Assembly: GCF_000971055.1 (NCBI RefSeq)
Contig: NZ_LARW01000062.1
Coordinates: forward strand, 1 to 55,519
From: Sphingomonas sp. SRS2
GTDB taxonomy: Bacteria; Pseudomonadota; Alphaproteobacteria; Sphingomonadales; Sphingomonadaceae
DNA: 55,519 bases
Direction of reading: 5' to 3'
Translations under genes and position numbers: made by a program
Notes under the pieces: model-generated
What the model was told of the DNA's origin: nothing
Database searches by the model: none
Seen by the model: the letters and a program-made list of their open reading frames with translations, nothing else
In this document: positions 38,771-47,763 of the stretch, one piece after another
Position numbering within the stretch: position 1 is the first letter of the stretch
Layout: each line of letters begins with the position of its first letter

Positions 38771-40324
38771 ATGACGATGATTTCCCGCCGCGACCTTCTC
38801 ATCGGCGCCGGCGCCGGCCTGATCGGCGCCCCCGCCATCCTCCGCGCGCAGCAGCTTTTCACCGCCTTTCCCTTCCGCCTCGGCATCGCCTCCGGCGATC
38901 CCAGCCATGACGGCTTCGTGATCTGGACGCGGCTGTGCCCCGATCCGTTCGACGAACATGGCGGCATGCCGACCGCGCCGGTCGATGTCGACTGGGTGGT
39001 CTATGAGGATGAAGCCATGCGCCGGGTGGCTCAGAAGGGGGTCGAGCGGGCCTGGCCCGAGCTGGGCCATTCGATCCATGTCGAGATCTCCGGACTGCAA
39101 CCAGACCGGCCCTATTGGTACCGCTTCATGGTAGGACGCGAGAAGACGGTACTGGGTCGCACCCGCACCATGCCGCTACCCGGCAAGCCACTCGCCCATA
39201 TCCGCTTCGGGGTCGCGGGATGCCAGCATTATGAGGACGGCTATTTTACCGCGTTCGACCATCTTTCCCGCGAGGATGTCGCCTTCGTCTGGCATTATGG
39301 CGACTATATCTATGAGGACCGCGCGCGGCAGGTGAATTACGGGCGCGACGGATCGCCGCGCGTCCATGTCCGCGATCATGTCGGCACTGATTGCTATACA
39401 ATCGGCGATTACCGGCGGCGCTATGCGCAGTATAAGATGGATCCCGACCTCCAGAGCGCGCATCTCGCGGCGCCATGGTTCACGACCTTCGACGATCATG
39501 AGGTGGTCGATAACTGGACGGCAACGACCAGTCCCTATCAGAGCCGCCCCGAACTTGCCGCGATCCGCCGCGCGGCGGCGATGCAGGCCTATTATGAGCA
39601 TATGCCGCTGCGCCGCAGCTCGATGCCGACCGGCGGATCGATGCAGCTTTATCGCCGGGCGCAGTTCGGCGACCTGCTCAAGGCGCATTTCCTCGATACC
39701 CGCCAATATCGCAGCGCCCAGCCCTGTACCGGATCGTTCGAGCCGATCTGTGCCGGCGTCGCGGATCCGCGCCCGACGGTGCTGGGCGATGCGCAGGAAG
39801 CCTGGTTGCGCGAAGGTCTTTCCGCGAAAGACAGCCACTGGAACCTGATCGCCCAGCAGGTCATGATGATGCCGCTCGACCGGCGCACCGGAGCGGGCCC
39901 GGCGGAACTGCGCAATATGGACAGCTGGGGCGGCTATGATGCCGCGCGCGAGCGGCTGCTCGGGAGCCTCGACGGCCTTGGCAATATCGTGGTGATGACC
40001 GGCGACGAGCATCAGAATTTCGCAGGCGAATTACGGCGCGACGCCGGCCGGGGCAAGGCGGTTGCGGTCGAGCTGGTGACGACGTCGATCAGTTCCGGCG
40101 GCAATCAGTGGATCAAGCCCGAGGCTGCCCGATATATCAAGGCCGCCAACCCCTTCTTGCGATATTCGAGCGACCGGCGCGGCTATGTGCTGTGTGACGT
40201 CACGCCTACGCGCTGGCAGGCGAGCTTCCGGGGCGTCGACCAGATAACCGCGCGTGGCGGCGCGATCTCGACCCTTGCCACCGCGACGATCGAGCATGGC
40301 AGGCCCGCGCTCAGGATTTCCTGA
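38771..40324 (+). CDS. phoD: Alkaline phosphatase D (PhoD family), Tat-exported
   Basis: PhoD enzymes are calcium/iron phosphodiesterases and phosphatases that act outside the cytoplasm. The N-terminus carries a twin-arginine signal, ISRRDLLIGAGAGLIGAPAILRA. The N-terminal domain FPFRLGIASGDPSHDGFVIWTRL and the metallophosphoesterase core (VAGCQHYEDGYFTAF, VWHYGDYIYEDR, WFTTFDDHEVVDNW, MTGDEHQNFAGEL) are all present, with the C-terminal ISSGGNQ region. ATG 38771 is chosen because GGAGG lies 8 bases before it. Length 517 is normal. The end overlaps the convergent DUF1289 gene by 14 bases. Confidence 0.93.
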   Translation: MTMISRRDLLIGAGAGLIGAPAILRAQQLFTAFPFRLGIASGDPSHDGFVIWTRLCPDPFDEHGGMPTAPVDVDWVVYEDEAMRRVAQKGVERAWPELGHSIHVEISGLQPDRPYWYRFMVGREKTVLGRTRTMPLPGKPLAHIRFGVAGCQHYEDGYFTAFDHLSREDVAFVWHYGDYIYEDRARQVNYGRDGSPRVHVRDHVGTDCYTIGDYRRRYAQYKMDPDLQSAHLAAPWFTTFDDHEVVDNWTATTSPYQSRPELAAIRRAAAMQAYYEHMPLRRSSMPTGGSMQLYRRAQFGDLLKAHFLDTRQYRSAQPCTGSFEPICAGVADPRPTVLGDAQEAWLREGLSAKDSHWNLIAQQVMMMPLDRRTGAGPAELRNMDSWGGYDAARERLLGSLDGLGNIVVMTGDEHQNFAGELRRDAGRGKAVAVELVTTSISSGGNQWIKPEAARYIKAANPFLRYSSDRRGYVLCDVTPTRWQASFRGVDQITARGGAISTLATATIEHGRPALRIS

Positions 40325-40481
40325 TCGACCGGCTTTTCAGCCGCTCGAGCACGATATGCTTCCAGCGGTCGTCGGCCGCGCCCCAGGCCGCGATTTCATC
40401 GAGCGTACGCCGGCATCCCTGGCAATAACCGCTGTCGCGGTCGATCACGCAGATCTGATTGCAGGGAGATGGGACGGCCAT
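40311..40481 (-). CDS. DUF1289 small cysteine protein
   Basis: A roughly 56-residue protein with the DUF1289 signature SPCNQICVIDRDSGYCQGCRRTLDEIAAW, containing a CxxxC...CxxC cluster that probably binds zinc or an iron-sulfur centre. The function of the family is not established. Start sites upstream at ATG 40493 and TTG 40517 are possible; 40481 gives the normal short N-terminus (MAVPSPC). Its 3' end is convergent with and overlaps phoD. Confidence 0.8.
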   Translation of the reverse strand: MAVPSPCNQICVIDRDSGYCQGCRRTLDEIAAWGAADDRWKHIVLERLKSRSIRKS

Positions 40482-40588
40482 GCCTTTTGCCATTCCCCAA
40501 GCCGGCGTCTGTGACAAGCCGCGTTTTAGGGGTCTACAGGTCGTCGCTTTTTTGCCGGGCGCATGGCGGACGGAACCGGATCACCCTG

Positions 40589-40614
40589 GCCGCCTGAGGC
40601 CGGTGTCAGGCGGC
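40589..40614 (-). terminator. Hairpin at the end of the DsbD-type gene
   Basis: GCCGCCTGA and TCAGGCGGC make a perfect 9-base stem around an 8-base loop, overlapping the stop codon at 40606-40608 of the minus-strand reductase gene. There is no T-run, but the stem is strong and well placed to end that transcript before the DUF1289 gene. Confidence 0.5.
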
Positions 40615-42657
40615 GAGCGCGGTAAGTGTCGCGGGCGTCAATATCTGCGGCAGCGTCTCGGTCCGTCCGTCGCGACGATAGAATAGATAGAGCGGCACGC
40701 CCGAGCGGCCCCGCGCCTCCAGGAACCGGCCGATCGCCGGATCGCCGTTGGTCCAGTCGCCGACCATCACCACCACGCCGGCCCCGGCGAAATGATCACG
40801 GACCGCCTGCCGCTCGATCGCGGCTTTCTCATTCACTTTGCATGTCAGGCACCAGTCGGCGGTGAAGTAGAGAAAGACCGGCTTTCTTTCGGCCAGCAGC
40901 GCGGCGAGCCGCGCCTCACTGAAGGGTTCGGCATCGCCTTTGGCGGCTTCGCTCGCCGGTGCCGCCGCCGTGCCCGCCGGCACCAGCAGGATTGCCGCCA
41001 TGGCCGCCGCCACGACCGGAAGGACGGGCGCCCAGCTGAAACGCTTTCCATGCGTTTGCCGCGCCCCTACCCACCATAGCGCCAGGCCGAGCAGCAGCGC
41101 CGCACCGATGCCCACCACCATCTGGTCGACCCCCGCCTGACGCCCCAATATCCAGGCGAGGCCAAGCGCGGTCGCGAACATCGGCACGGACAATATCCGC
41201 CGCATCCGGTCCATCCACGCGCCGGGTTTGGGCAGCAGACGCCGTAACGACGGCATGAAGCCGATCAGCAGGAAGGGCAAGGCGAGCCCCAGGCCCAAGC
41301 CGGCGAAGATAGCTACCGCCGCGACGGGCGGCAGCAACAACGCCGCGCCGACCGCGCCCGCCATGAACGGCCCGCTGCATGGCGTGGCGATCAGCGCAGC
41401 AAGCACGCCCGTCCAGAATGCCGGCGCCGCGCCCTGCCCGCGGGTCATCGCTTCGCCAAGGCCGACCGCGCGCAGCTCAAACAGTCCGGCGAGGTTCAGG
41501 CTGATTGCCGTGACCAGCAGCAGCAGGAACAGCACCATGCGGGGATCCTGAAGCTGGAATCCCCACCCGGCGGCCAAACCGCCCGCCCGCAGCGACAGCA
41601 GGGCCAGCGCCAGCAAGATGCAGCTCAGGATGACGCCGCCGCTATAGGCTAGCGCTTCGACCCGCGCCTTGCCATCGGTCTCCCCGCCGCGCGCAAGGCT
41701 CAGCGCCTTGAGGCTGAGGATCGGAAAGACGCAAGGCATCGCGTTGAGCAACAATCCGCCCAGCACCGCCCCGCCCAGCGCCAGCAGAAATATCCGCCAC
41801 CCGCCCTCGGGCGCGGCGTCGCCGGACGAGAAGACCGGAATACCCGCCGCAGGTACCGTGCCCGGCCGCGCGGCGAGCGACAGGCCGCGGTCGGGGCCGA
41901 TCGCGATGACGCCTTCGATCGTGCCGGCGGGCTCGGCATATTTCGCGGCCTTCGCCTCGACGATCAGCCGGTCGCCCCGGCGGCTGATGATCTGCGGCGC
42001 GGCATAATCGATCACATTGTCGGTCGCCGGATAGAAATAGGGGTCGGCCACGGCCCGGCTCGCGGGCAAGGGGATCGCGATCCTGACTTTGCCGGCCTTC
42101 GTCTCGAAACTCGCAGGCTGACCGAGCGGCATGGGCAGCCTGGCCCGCCAACCATCGAAGCGCCCCCGTGCGGCGGGCGTGACAGCACCGTCGCCAATGA
42201 CGAGGTCGAGCGACACCGGCCCCTGTTCTGGAACGCAGATCACCGGCGAACAGGCGAGCCAGCGCGCCTTGCCACGGAGAGCAAGCGGCGTTCCGGGCTT
42301 CGCGTCCCTCGGCACGGTCAAGGTCATCAGCAGCGCATAGGGCCGCTCATAGACATAGTTCATCAGCCCTTGGACAATCAGGCGCTGCGGCACCGGATAA
42401 CGCATCGCCCCGGCCGTTGCGCCGTTCGGCAGCGCCCAGGCGATATCGGCTGGCGCCCCCGCATCGCCCGGATTGATCCAATAGCCGTGCCAGTCGCGCT
42501 CAGGCGTCATTGTCAATGCCAGCGTGATCCGGCTGCCCGGCGCGGGGCGCATCGTTTCGGCATCTAGGCGTGCGCGGATATGCGCGGCTTCGGCGGCCAC
42601 GCCGCCAACCAGCAACAGCACGATCCACAGCCGGGCAAGGAAGCTCAACATTCGCAT
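40606..42657 (-). CDS. dsbD: DsbD-family protein-disulfide reductase (thiol:disulfide interchange)
   Basis: A 683-residue inner-membrane electron carrier that moves reducing power from cytoplasmic thioredoxin to periplasmic proteins. Order: signal sequence; N-terminal DsbD-alpha/ScsB-like periplasmic domain (with WLACSPVICVPEQGPV, Cys pair); membrane core with redox cysteines in LLNAMPCVFPILSLKALS and IATPCSGPFMAGAVG; C-terminal thioredoxin domain with TADWCLTCK (Cys603, Cys606). The ScsB-type N-terminus suggests a broader reductase than E. coli DsbD. A hairpin overlaps the stop. Type II secretion gene gspN lies upstream, 44 bases away, but whether it is co-transcribed is unclear. Confidence 0.9.
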   Translation of the reverse strand: MRMLSFLARLWIVLLLVGGVAAEAAHIRARLDAETMRPAPGSRITLALTMTPERDWHGYWINPGDAGAPADIAWALPNGATAGAMRYPVPQRLIVQGLMNYVYERPYALLMTLTVPRDAKPGTPLALRGKARWLACSPVICVPEQGPVSLDLVIGDGAVTPAARGRFDGWRARLPMPLGQPASFETKAGKVRIAIPLPASRAVADPYFYPATDNVIDYAAPQIISRRGDRLIVEAKAAKYAEPAGTIEGVIAIGPDRGLSLAARPGTVPAAGIPVFSSGDAAPEGGWRIFLLALGGAVLGGLLLNAMPCVFPILSLKALSLARGGETDGKARVEALAYSGGVILSCILLALALLSLRAGGLAAGWGFQLQDPRMVLFLLLLVTAISLNLAGLFELRAVGLGEAMTRGQGAAPAFWTGVLAALIATPCSGPFMAGAVGAALLLPPVAAVAIFAGLGLGLALPFLLIGFMPSLRRLLPKPGAWMDRMRRILSVPMFATALGLAWILGRQAGVDQMVVGIGAALLLGLALWWVGARQTHGKRFSWAPVLPVVAAAMAAILLVPAGTAAAPASEAAKGDAEPFSEARLAALLAERKPVFLYFTADWCLTCKVNEKAAIERQAVRDHFAGAGVVVMVGDWTNGDPAIGRFLEARGRSGVPLYLFYRRDGRTETLPQILTPATLTALAA

Positions 42658-42701
42658 GGGCGGATTATGGCCCTGTCGGCGCCGGCTGGGAAGCCATCCG
42701 A

Positions 42702-43406
42702 TCAGAGACTGCGCTCCTCCTCATAGGCATAGCCATCGCCATTGCGCACGAAGCCCTTTGACAGCAGAAACTCCCCGAGCCTCGACATCGTCGGCCGGAC
42801 GAAGGCACGCACCCGGAATTTGGTCATCGACAACATGGTAATCTGCTGCTGCTCGCGCCCGCTCAGGCTGGCGAGGTCGAAGGCAAGCTTACCGTCACGG
42901 CACAGCGCAGGCCCGGTCATCTCGCCGGGGAGACCGACCGCCGGGAGCGCTCCCGACAGATAGGCGCGGACCTCGCCGCGCCCGTCGGCGCATTCGCCGC
43001 CGGGGAAGCGCGCGCTCAGATTGTCGACGATCAGCGTGACGCCACCAATTGGCGGAGGCCCCGCCATAGCCGGCATGCCGACCGTGAAATCGTCGATACC
43101 CGCGCCGCCCAGGCCATAGCTGAACACACCGCCAAGGCGCGAAACTTCGTCGCTGCCCGCGATGTTGAGCTTGATCCGACCATTGGAGATATCATCGAGC
43201 GAAAGCTTGCTGTGGACATCGCCGAGCTCGATCTTGCCGAGCCGCGCGTCATAAAGCTGCCCTTCCCAGAGATTGCCTTCGATCTGTGAAGCTTCCAGCC
43301 CGAACTTGCGCAGCTGGAGCAGGTCTACAGCGGTCGAGAGCGGCACCAACGGGATCGCCGCGAACGCCGCCGCCACTATTACCAGAAACCAGAATATCGT
43401 CTTCAT
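42702..43406 (-). CDS. gspN: Type II secretion system protein N
   Basis: GspN is a single-pass inner-membrane protein of the type II secretion system, proposed to sit in the assembly platform. The 234-residue protein has one N-terminal hydrophobic segment (IFWFLVIVAAAFAAIPLVPLS) followed by a periplasmic beta-rich region with the family LRKFGLEASQIEGNLWEGQLYDARLG and KLSLDDISNGRIKLNI. Members of this family are often near gspM or last in the operon, as here. It is last of the gspC-N run, 11 bases after gspM. Confidence 0.85.
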   Translation of the reverse strand: MKTIFWFLVIVAAAFAAIPLVPLSTAVDLLQLRKFGLEASQIEGNLWEGQLYDARLGKIELGDVHSKLSLDDISNGRIKLNIAGSDEVSRLGGVFSYGLGGAGIDDFTVGMPAMAGPPPIGGVTLIVDNLSARFPGGECADGRGEVRAYLSGALPAVGLPGEMTGPALCRDGKLAFDLASLSGREQQQITMLSMTKFRVRAFVRPTMSRLGEFLLSKGFVRNGDGYAYEEERSL

Positions 43407-43417
43407 CTCGCCCCCCT

Positions 43418-43888
43418 TCAGCGCGCTCGTTCGAGCCGCACTGAAACCGTTAATGTCTTATCGTCGTTCGCCCGCGCCGACAGCCGGGTGACGAACAGCC
43501 CGCGCCGCGCCTTCATCGCCGCGAGCCATGCGAAGAAAGGCTGCGGCCGCACTGCCGCGATCACCAGCAGCGCGCCGTCGCCATCGCGAGTAACGCCCGT
43601 GACCGTGAAGCCCGCACGTTCCGCCTCGCCCGCCACCAGCCTCTCGACCGGCGCGGGATTGCGGGCGGGCCGATCGGCGGCGCGGATCTTCCCCGCCATC
43701 AACAGCACGTCGGCAAGCGCACGGGCATCGGCGTCGCGCGCCAGTTGCGCGCGCTCGATCGCATGGCCGATGGGCCGGGCCACACCGTAAAAGGCGATCA
43801 GCGGCACGGCGATCACGGCAAGCAGGATCAGCAGCCCATGTTCGCGCGGCGTGCGTTCGCGCCACCAGGCCATCGTCGCGTCGATCAT
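43418..43888 (-). CDS. gspM: Type II secretion system protein M
   Basis: A 156-residue bitopic membrane protein of the assembly platform that pairs with GspL. It begins with a cytoplasmic stretch MIDATMAWWRERTPREHGLL, one transmembrane helix (LLAVIAVPLIAFYGVARP), and a periplasmic ferredoxin-like region. The sequence is poorly conserved, so the call rests on the topology, length and place between gspL and gspN. Overlaps gspL by 4 bases (ATGA). Confidence 0.8.
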   Translation of the reverse strand: MIDATMAWWRERTPREHGLLILLAVIAVPLIAFYGVARPIGHAIERAQLARDADARALADVLLMAGKIRAADRPARNPAPVERLVAGEAERAGFTVTGVTRDGDGALLVIAAVRPQPFFAWLAAMKARRGLFVTRLSARANDDKTLTVSVRLERAR

Positions 43889-44967
43889 GGCCGGTATATC
43901 CGGATATCGGTTGTGCCCTGCCCCGCGCCACCGGCCTCGACGGTCAGCCCGCCCGATCCGATCCGGCGCACGAGTTCGGCAAGATCGGCGGCGCTGGCCG
44001 TGCGCACCCGCGCGGAAAGGACGCCGCTATCGTCGAAGCCGACATCGGCGAGTTCGACATTGGGCGTCTGCCGCACCGCGCCAAATAATATCGCTGCTCC
44101 GTCGACGAACCCCATGCCCGGTCCCTGCAGGCGTTCCAGCCGCCGCTGAAGGACCGCGCGGGGATCCTCAGGCGCTTGGCCCAGGCCCAATGTGGCGCGC
44201 GCTACATTGCCGGCTTCCTGCCGCATCTGATGGCTGTCCCAGCTTATCCGAGCCAGACGCGCCACAGGGATCAGTACGAGCAGGATAGCAGCGGCCACCG
44301 CATAGCGGATCATCCGCCCGCGCCATCCGGAATCGATCCGCCAGGCACGACGGCGACGCCATACGCCCTGCCGCAGGTCGAGCGGGAGCGCGGCGAGCGC
44401 CGAGGGTAGCTCGGCTTCGAAGCGAGCATCGTCCATCGGCTCGACATCCTGACCCGTCAGCATCACCTCGGCCAGATCGGGTTCGATCGCGAATGCCAGC
44501 GCGTGGCCGTGGACCAGGGTGCGGCCCGGACGCGCCCACATCCGCGCCGGTCCCTCGCCATAGGCGATGAGCAGCGGCAGCGGAACGATATGGTCGATCT
44601 CTACGCCGGCATCGGCGGCCCATTCGACCCACGCAGCGATTCGCGCCGTGGCGATCGCGGCGACGAGGCGTTGCCCGCCATGTACCCGGCCGATCGCGAT
44701 ATGAAGCGCGCCGACCGGCCCGAGACTTGTCTCCCCGATCGCTATCCGCGCCGCTGTGAGCGCCTGCGGCTCGGTCAGCGGCGGCAGGTCGATCCAGCGC
44801 ATCGCCACCTCGCTGCCGAGCAGCAAAAGGAAAACCCGTTCGTCCTCGCCGGGTTGGGGCAAACCATCGATCCGCGATCCGCGCGCGATGACGCGGTCGT
44901 CGGCGAGCCGGAGCCACCCCTCGATGACGCCGACCTCATCTTCGGCAAATAGCAGGAGCGCGCGCAT
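43885..44967 (-). CDS. gspL: Type II secretion system protein L
   Basis: GspL connects the cytoplasmic ATPase GspE to the membrane platform. The 360-residue protein has an actin-like cytoplasmic domain (about 1-230), with the conserved beginning of segments such as LLLGSEVAMRWIDLPPLTEPQALTAARI, one transmembrane helix near residue 240 (AVAAAILLVLIPVARLARI) and a periplasmic ferredoxin-like part with LERLQGPGMGFVDGAAILFGAV. Sits 3 bases after gspK and overlaps gspM. Confidence 0.85.
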   Translation of the reverse strand: MRALLLFAEDEVGVIEGWLRLADDRVIARGSRIDGLPQPGEDERVFLLLLGSEVAMRWIDLPPLTEPQALTAARIAIGETSLGPVGALHIAIGRVHGGQRLVAAIATARIAAWVEWAADAGVEIDHIVPLPLLIAYGEGPARMWARPGRTLVHGHALAFAIEPDLAEVMLTGQDVEPMDDARFEAELPSALAALPLDLRQGVWRRRRAWRIDSGWRGRMIRYAVAAAILLVLIPVARLARISWDSHQMRQEAGNVARATLGLGQAPEDPRAVLQRRLERLQGPGMGFVDGAAILFGAVRQTPNVELADVGFDDSGVLSARVRTASAADLAELVRRIGSGGLTVEAGGAGQGTTDIRIYRP

Positions 44968-44970
44968 CCG

Positions 44971-45945
44971 CTACCGATTCCCCCAGGCCCTCGCGACCAC
45001 CCGCGACGGCGCAATTCCGCCGTCGATCAGGGCCACTTCCCTCACCTGCGCACCGGCCAGCCTCACGTCAAGCTCCAGCGTGAACCAGCGGGTGCGAACC
45101 GCGATTTCCTCTCCCAGACCGGCGGCGTTTCCCATCGCCGCAATCCCAGGCTGCTCCCGGAACTGCGCGCTGTTCGACCAGCCCCCTGCCGGCCTGCTCC
45201 GCAATATCGCTGCAGCCTGCGGCACCGGCATCCGCCCGCCGTAGAGCATCGCCAGCAGCGGGGCTCGCTCGGGAGGCAATATGTTGACATTGAGTGGGGC
45301 GATTTCGCTCACCGGCAGAGCGCACACCCACGGGCTGATCGCCGTGTATATGGCCGGCGTCACCCCCGCCACGGCGCGGAGCTCGCTGACATCGGCCATC
45401 AGCGTGTTGGCGGCGCGATAGGGAACGGGCGCGCGGGCATAGCTTTCGTCCTCAGCGCCCTGACGCTGCGGCACGGTGTCGCTGTCGATCCAATCCGTGA
45501 TCGCGGCAACCAGCGGGCGGCTGCGCGTGGCGGGCACCCCCGCGATCGTCAGCAACGTCCCAAGCCGTTCCATCATCTGCGGCCGCGCGGTAAAACCGTT
45601 CAGCTGATTGCCGCTGACGAGGCTGTTGAGGTTGAAGCATGCCCCGCCGTCGCCCAGCTTCGCGCGGATCATGCCGCCTTCGACCGGGATCGACCGACTT
45701 TCACCCGTCCAGCCTGCCGGCAAGGAGTTCTCTCCGCGTGCCCGGTCGTTAAGCCGGTCGACGATCAGTGTCGCGAGCCCTTCCGCACCGAGCGCATAGC
45801 CTCGCGCCTGATCGATCGCGCGCGCATTGCCGGCAAGGCGCGTCGCCAGCGCAAGACGGTCCATCGCCAGCGCGGCGAGCGCCGCGATCAGCGCGACCAG
45901 CAGGAGCACCGCAAGCAAAGCCGCGCCACGCTCGCCCGGCTTCAT
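44971..45945 (-). CDS. gspK: Type II secretion minor pseudopilin K
   Basis: GspK is the large minor pseudopilin at the tip of the pseudopilus. The 324-residue protein begins MKPGERGAALLAVLLLVALIAALAAL: prepilin cleavage after GERG, then the hydrophobic helix, without the Glu5 found in the other pseudopilins, as is usual for GspK. The globular part has the helical insert and family motifs ITDWIDSDTVPQRQGAEDESY, TLMADVSELRAVAGVTPAIY and LNVNILPPE. Overlaps gspJ by 4 bases. Confidence 0.92.
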   Translation of the reverse strand: MKPGERGAALLAVLLLVALIAALAALAMDRLALATRLAGNARAIDQARGYALGAEGLATLIVDRLNDRARGENSLPAGWTGESRSIPVEGGMIRAKLGDGGACFNLNSLVSGNQLNGFTARPQMMERLGTLLTIAGVPATRSRPLVAAITDWIDSDTVPQRQGAEDESYARAPVPYRAANTLMADVSELRAVAGVTPAIYTAISPWVCALPVSEIAPLNVNILPPERAPLLAMLYGGRMPVPQAAAILRSRPAGGWSNSAQFREQPGIAAMGNAAGLGEEIAVRTRWFTLELDVRLAGAQVREVALIDGGIAPSRVVARAWGNR

Positions 45946-46523
45946 CTCCCTATTCCCACCAGAAAGAGCTGCCGGACGTCACCGACGCCGTCGACCGTCA
46001 TCACCAGTTCGATCGCATCGGGCACATCGGCGGGAAGGCGCGGTCGCCAGGTCTCGGTCCACACGCCCTGGCGGCGATAGCGCAGCGCCAGTTTCGATAT
46101 CCCCGTCATCAGCGGGCTGCGCACCGCGCTATCGGGTGCGACGCCGTCGACCATCGGCCAGCTGGCGCGGACCAGCGCTCCGTCCACGAGGCTGTATGAC
46201 ACTTTCTGGAGCGAGGAGCGCGGCGCTGCGCTGTCGTTGGTCCAACCCCCGCGCACGAAGCCAAGCACCGTGCGGTCGCCGATCACCGCCGCCTGCCGGT
46301 CCCCCCGCTCATTGCGGCTGGTTCGCGGAACCAGCTGCGCCATATCGGCGGTGAGAAGCACCGACGCGCGGCGGACCGCGGCGATCCGGTCGAGCGACCG
46401 GTTCGTGCTCTCCTGCGCATCCAGCGAAAATCCGAGCAGATATCCCCCCGCAACCGCGATCAATCCGAAGATCGCGAGCGCGACGAGCAGTTCGATCAGC
46501 GTGAAGCCGCGCGCGTCCTTCAT
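45942..46523 (-). CDS. gspJ: Type II secretion minor pseudopilin J
   Basis: A 193-residue minor pseudopilin: short leader, prepilin peptidase site ARGFTLIELLVALAIFG (cleavage after Gly, Glu5 present), then a globular domain with the GspJ region LVPRTSRNERGDRQAAVIG and LGFVRGGWTN. Overlaps gspI by 4 bases (ATGA) and gspK likewise. It caps the tip complex with GspI and GspK. Confidence 0.92.
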   Translation of the reverse strand: MKDARGFTLIELLVALAIFGLIAVAGGYLLGFSLDAQESTNRSLDRIAAVRRASVLLTADMAQLVPRTSRNERGDRQAAVIGDRTVLGFVRGGWTNDSAAPRSSLQKVSYSLVDGALVRASWPMVDGVAPDSAVRSPLMTGISKLALRYRRQGVWTETWRPRLPADVPDAIELVMTVDGVGDVRQLFLVGIGR

Positions 46524-46882
46524 GCCGTCCGCCGATAGACGGTGAGCGACGCCGCCTCGCCGCCAAAGGGGCTCGCGACGATGACGCGCACCTCAACCAG
46601 CCCCGCGTCGGGCATCGGGCGGGTGATACGGACCCAGGGCCAAGGCCGGCCCGCCTGCATCTCGGTGCCGCTGGCCGTCCCGATCACCGGCGCGTTTGGA
46701 TCGGTCAGCACCTCGACCGCGCGATTGCGCGCTACGATCTCGGCGGCGGCGCGGACTTCGAGCATCCGCGCGTTGGTCATCGTCGCCCCCTCGAGGCGGA
46801 GCAGGGTCAACGCGGCCAGGCTGAACACCGCCAGCGCGACCAGCACCTCGATCAGCGTGAATCCGCGCTCACATCTCTCCAT
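46520..46882 (-). CDS. gspI: Type II secretion minor pseudopilin I
   Basis: A 120-residue minor pseudopilin with prepilin site CERGFTLIEVLVALAVFSLAALTLLRLE (cleavage after Gly, Glu5). Start is taken at ATG 46882, giving the usual short leader MERCERG; TTG 46897 would add five residues. Family VLxNAxxE... region TNARMLEVRAAAEIVARNRAVE follows. It starts 4 bases past the end of gspH. Confidence 0.88.
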   Translation of the reverse strand: MERCERGFTLIEVLVALAVFSLAALTLLRLEGATMTNARMLEVRAAAEIVARNRAVEVLTDPNAPVIGTASGTEMQAGRPWPWVRITRPMPDAGLVEVRVIVASPFGGEAASLTVYRRTA

Positions 46883-46886
46883 CGAA

Positions 46887-47342
46887 TCAGCCGCCAAGCG
46901 CTACACCTCCGCCGGCGTCGACCGTCACCGTCCGGCGCAGTCCCTGATAGCCGAGCGACAATATGACAGGGTCAGCGAGCCCGGTGGTGTCGAAGCGAAT
47001 GCGCTGCTCACCCGAGGGCACCGCAACGACGGTCATCCCCTCGGGCAGTTCGACCGCGCGAAACGGTTTGTCCGTCTCGGCGACCCAGGCCGCACCGTCG
47101 AAGCGCTCGAAACGATAGCCACCGGGCTGAAGCCGGATCGCCATCGGGCGCGAGGACATCACCGCTTCGTCACGCAGCGCCGCGGCCTGCGCCGCGAGCC
47201 TCTCGCTGCTGTCGCGCAACGCCCGCTCCGGCCCCGGCAGACTCAGCATGACGGCGGTGGCGCCGACCGCGACGATCGCCAGCACGACGATCAGTTCGAT
47301 CAGCGTGAAGCCGCGCTCATTTCCAGTTACCGATATCGGCAT
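46887..47342 (-). CDS. gspH: Type II secretion minor pseudopilin H
   Basis: A 151-residue minor pseudopilin with leader MPISVTGNERG and site GFTLIELIVVLAIVAVG (Glu5 present). The ATG 47342 is preferred because upstream codons of the longer frame overlap gspG and make an unusual leader. It overlaps gspG by 26 bases. The globular part carries MAIRLQPGGYRFERFDGAAW, typical of GspH. Confidence 0.88.
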   Translation of the reverse strand: MPISVTGNERGFTLIELIVVLAIVAVGATAVMLSLPGPERALRDSSERLAAQAAALRDEAVMSSRPMAIRLQPGGYRFERFDGAAWVAETDKPFRAVELPEGMTVVAVPSGEQRIRFDTTGLADPVILSLGYQGLRRTVTVDAGGGVALGG

Positions 47343-47763
47343 CCTGTCCCTCGCCGCCCTCGCGGTTGTCCGCGCCGAGGCTGTAGATGTCGACCGCGCC
47401 ATGCCTGCCCGGCGCCGCATAATGATAGGGATTGCCCCAGGGATCGTCGGGCAGGCGCTTGATATATCCGCCCGCGGGGTAGCGCCCGGGCTGCGCCAGC
47501 CCCGCCGGAGCCGTCACCAGCGCCTGCAGGCCCGCCTCCCCCGACGGATAGGCGAACATATCGAGCCGGTAGCGTTCGGCCGCCTGTTCGAGCAGCGCGA
47601 TATCGGTTCGTGCCTTCTCGGCCATCGCCCTGTCCTGCGCGGGCATGACGTTGATCACCACCACCGTGGCGAGCAGACCGAGAATCAGCAGCACGACCAT
47701 CAGTTCGATGAGGGTGAAGCCACGTTCGTCCAGGCCGCCTTCGTGATTTTCCATTTCCATCAT
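47317..47763 (-). CDS. gspG: Type II secretion major pseudopilin G
   Basis: The main subunit of the pseudopilus. The 148-residue precursor has leader MMEMENHEGGLDERG, cleavage before FTLIELMVVLLILGLLATVVVINVMP, then the conserved ARTDIALLEQAAERYRLDM, YPSGEAGLQALV, and the C-terminal loop DPWGNPYHYAAPGRHGAVDIYSLGADN that binds calcium in this family. Overlaps gspF by 4 bases. Confidence 0.95.
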   Translation of the reverse strand: MMEMENHEGGLDERGFTLIELMVVLLILGLLATVVVINVMPAQDRAMAEKARTDIALLEQAAERYRLDMFAYPSGEAGLQALVTAPAGLAQPGRYPAGGYIKRLPDDPWGNPYHYAAPGRHGAVDIYSLGADNREGGEGQDADIGNWK

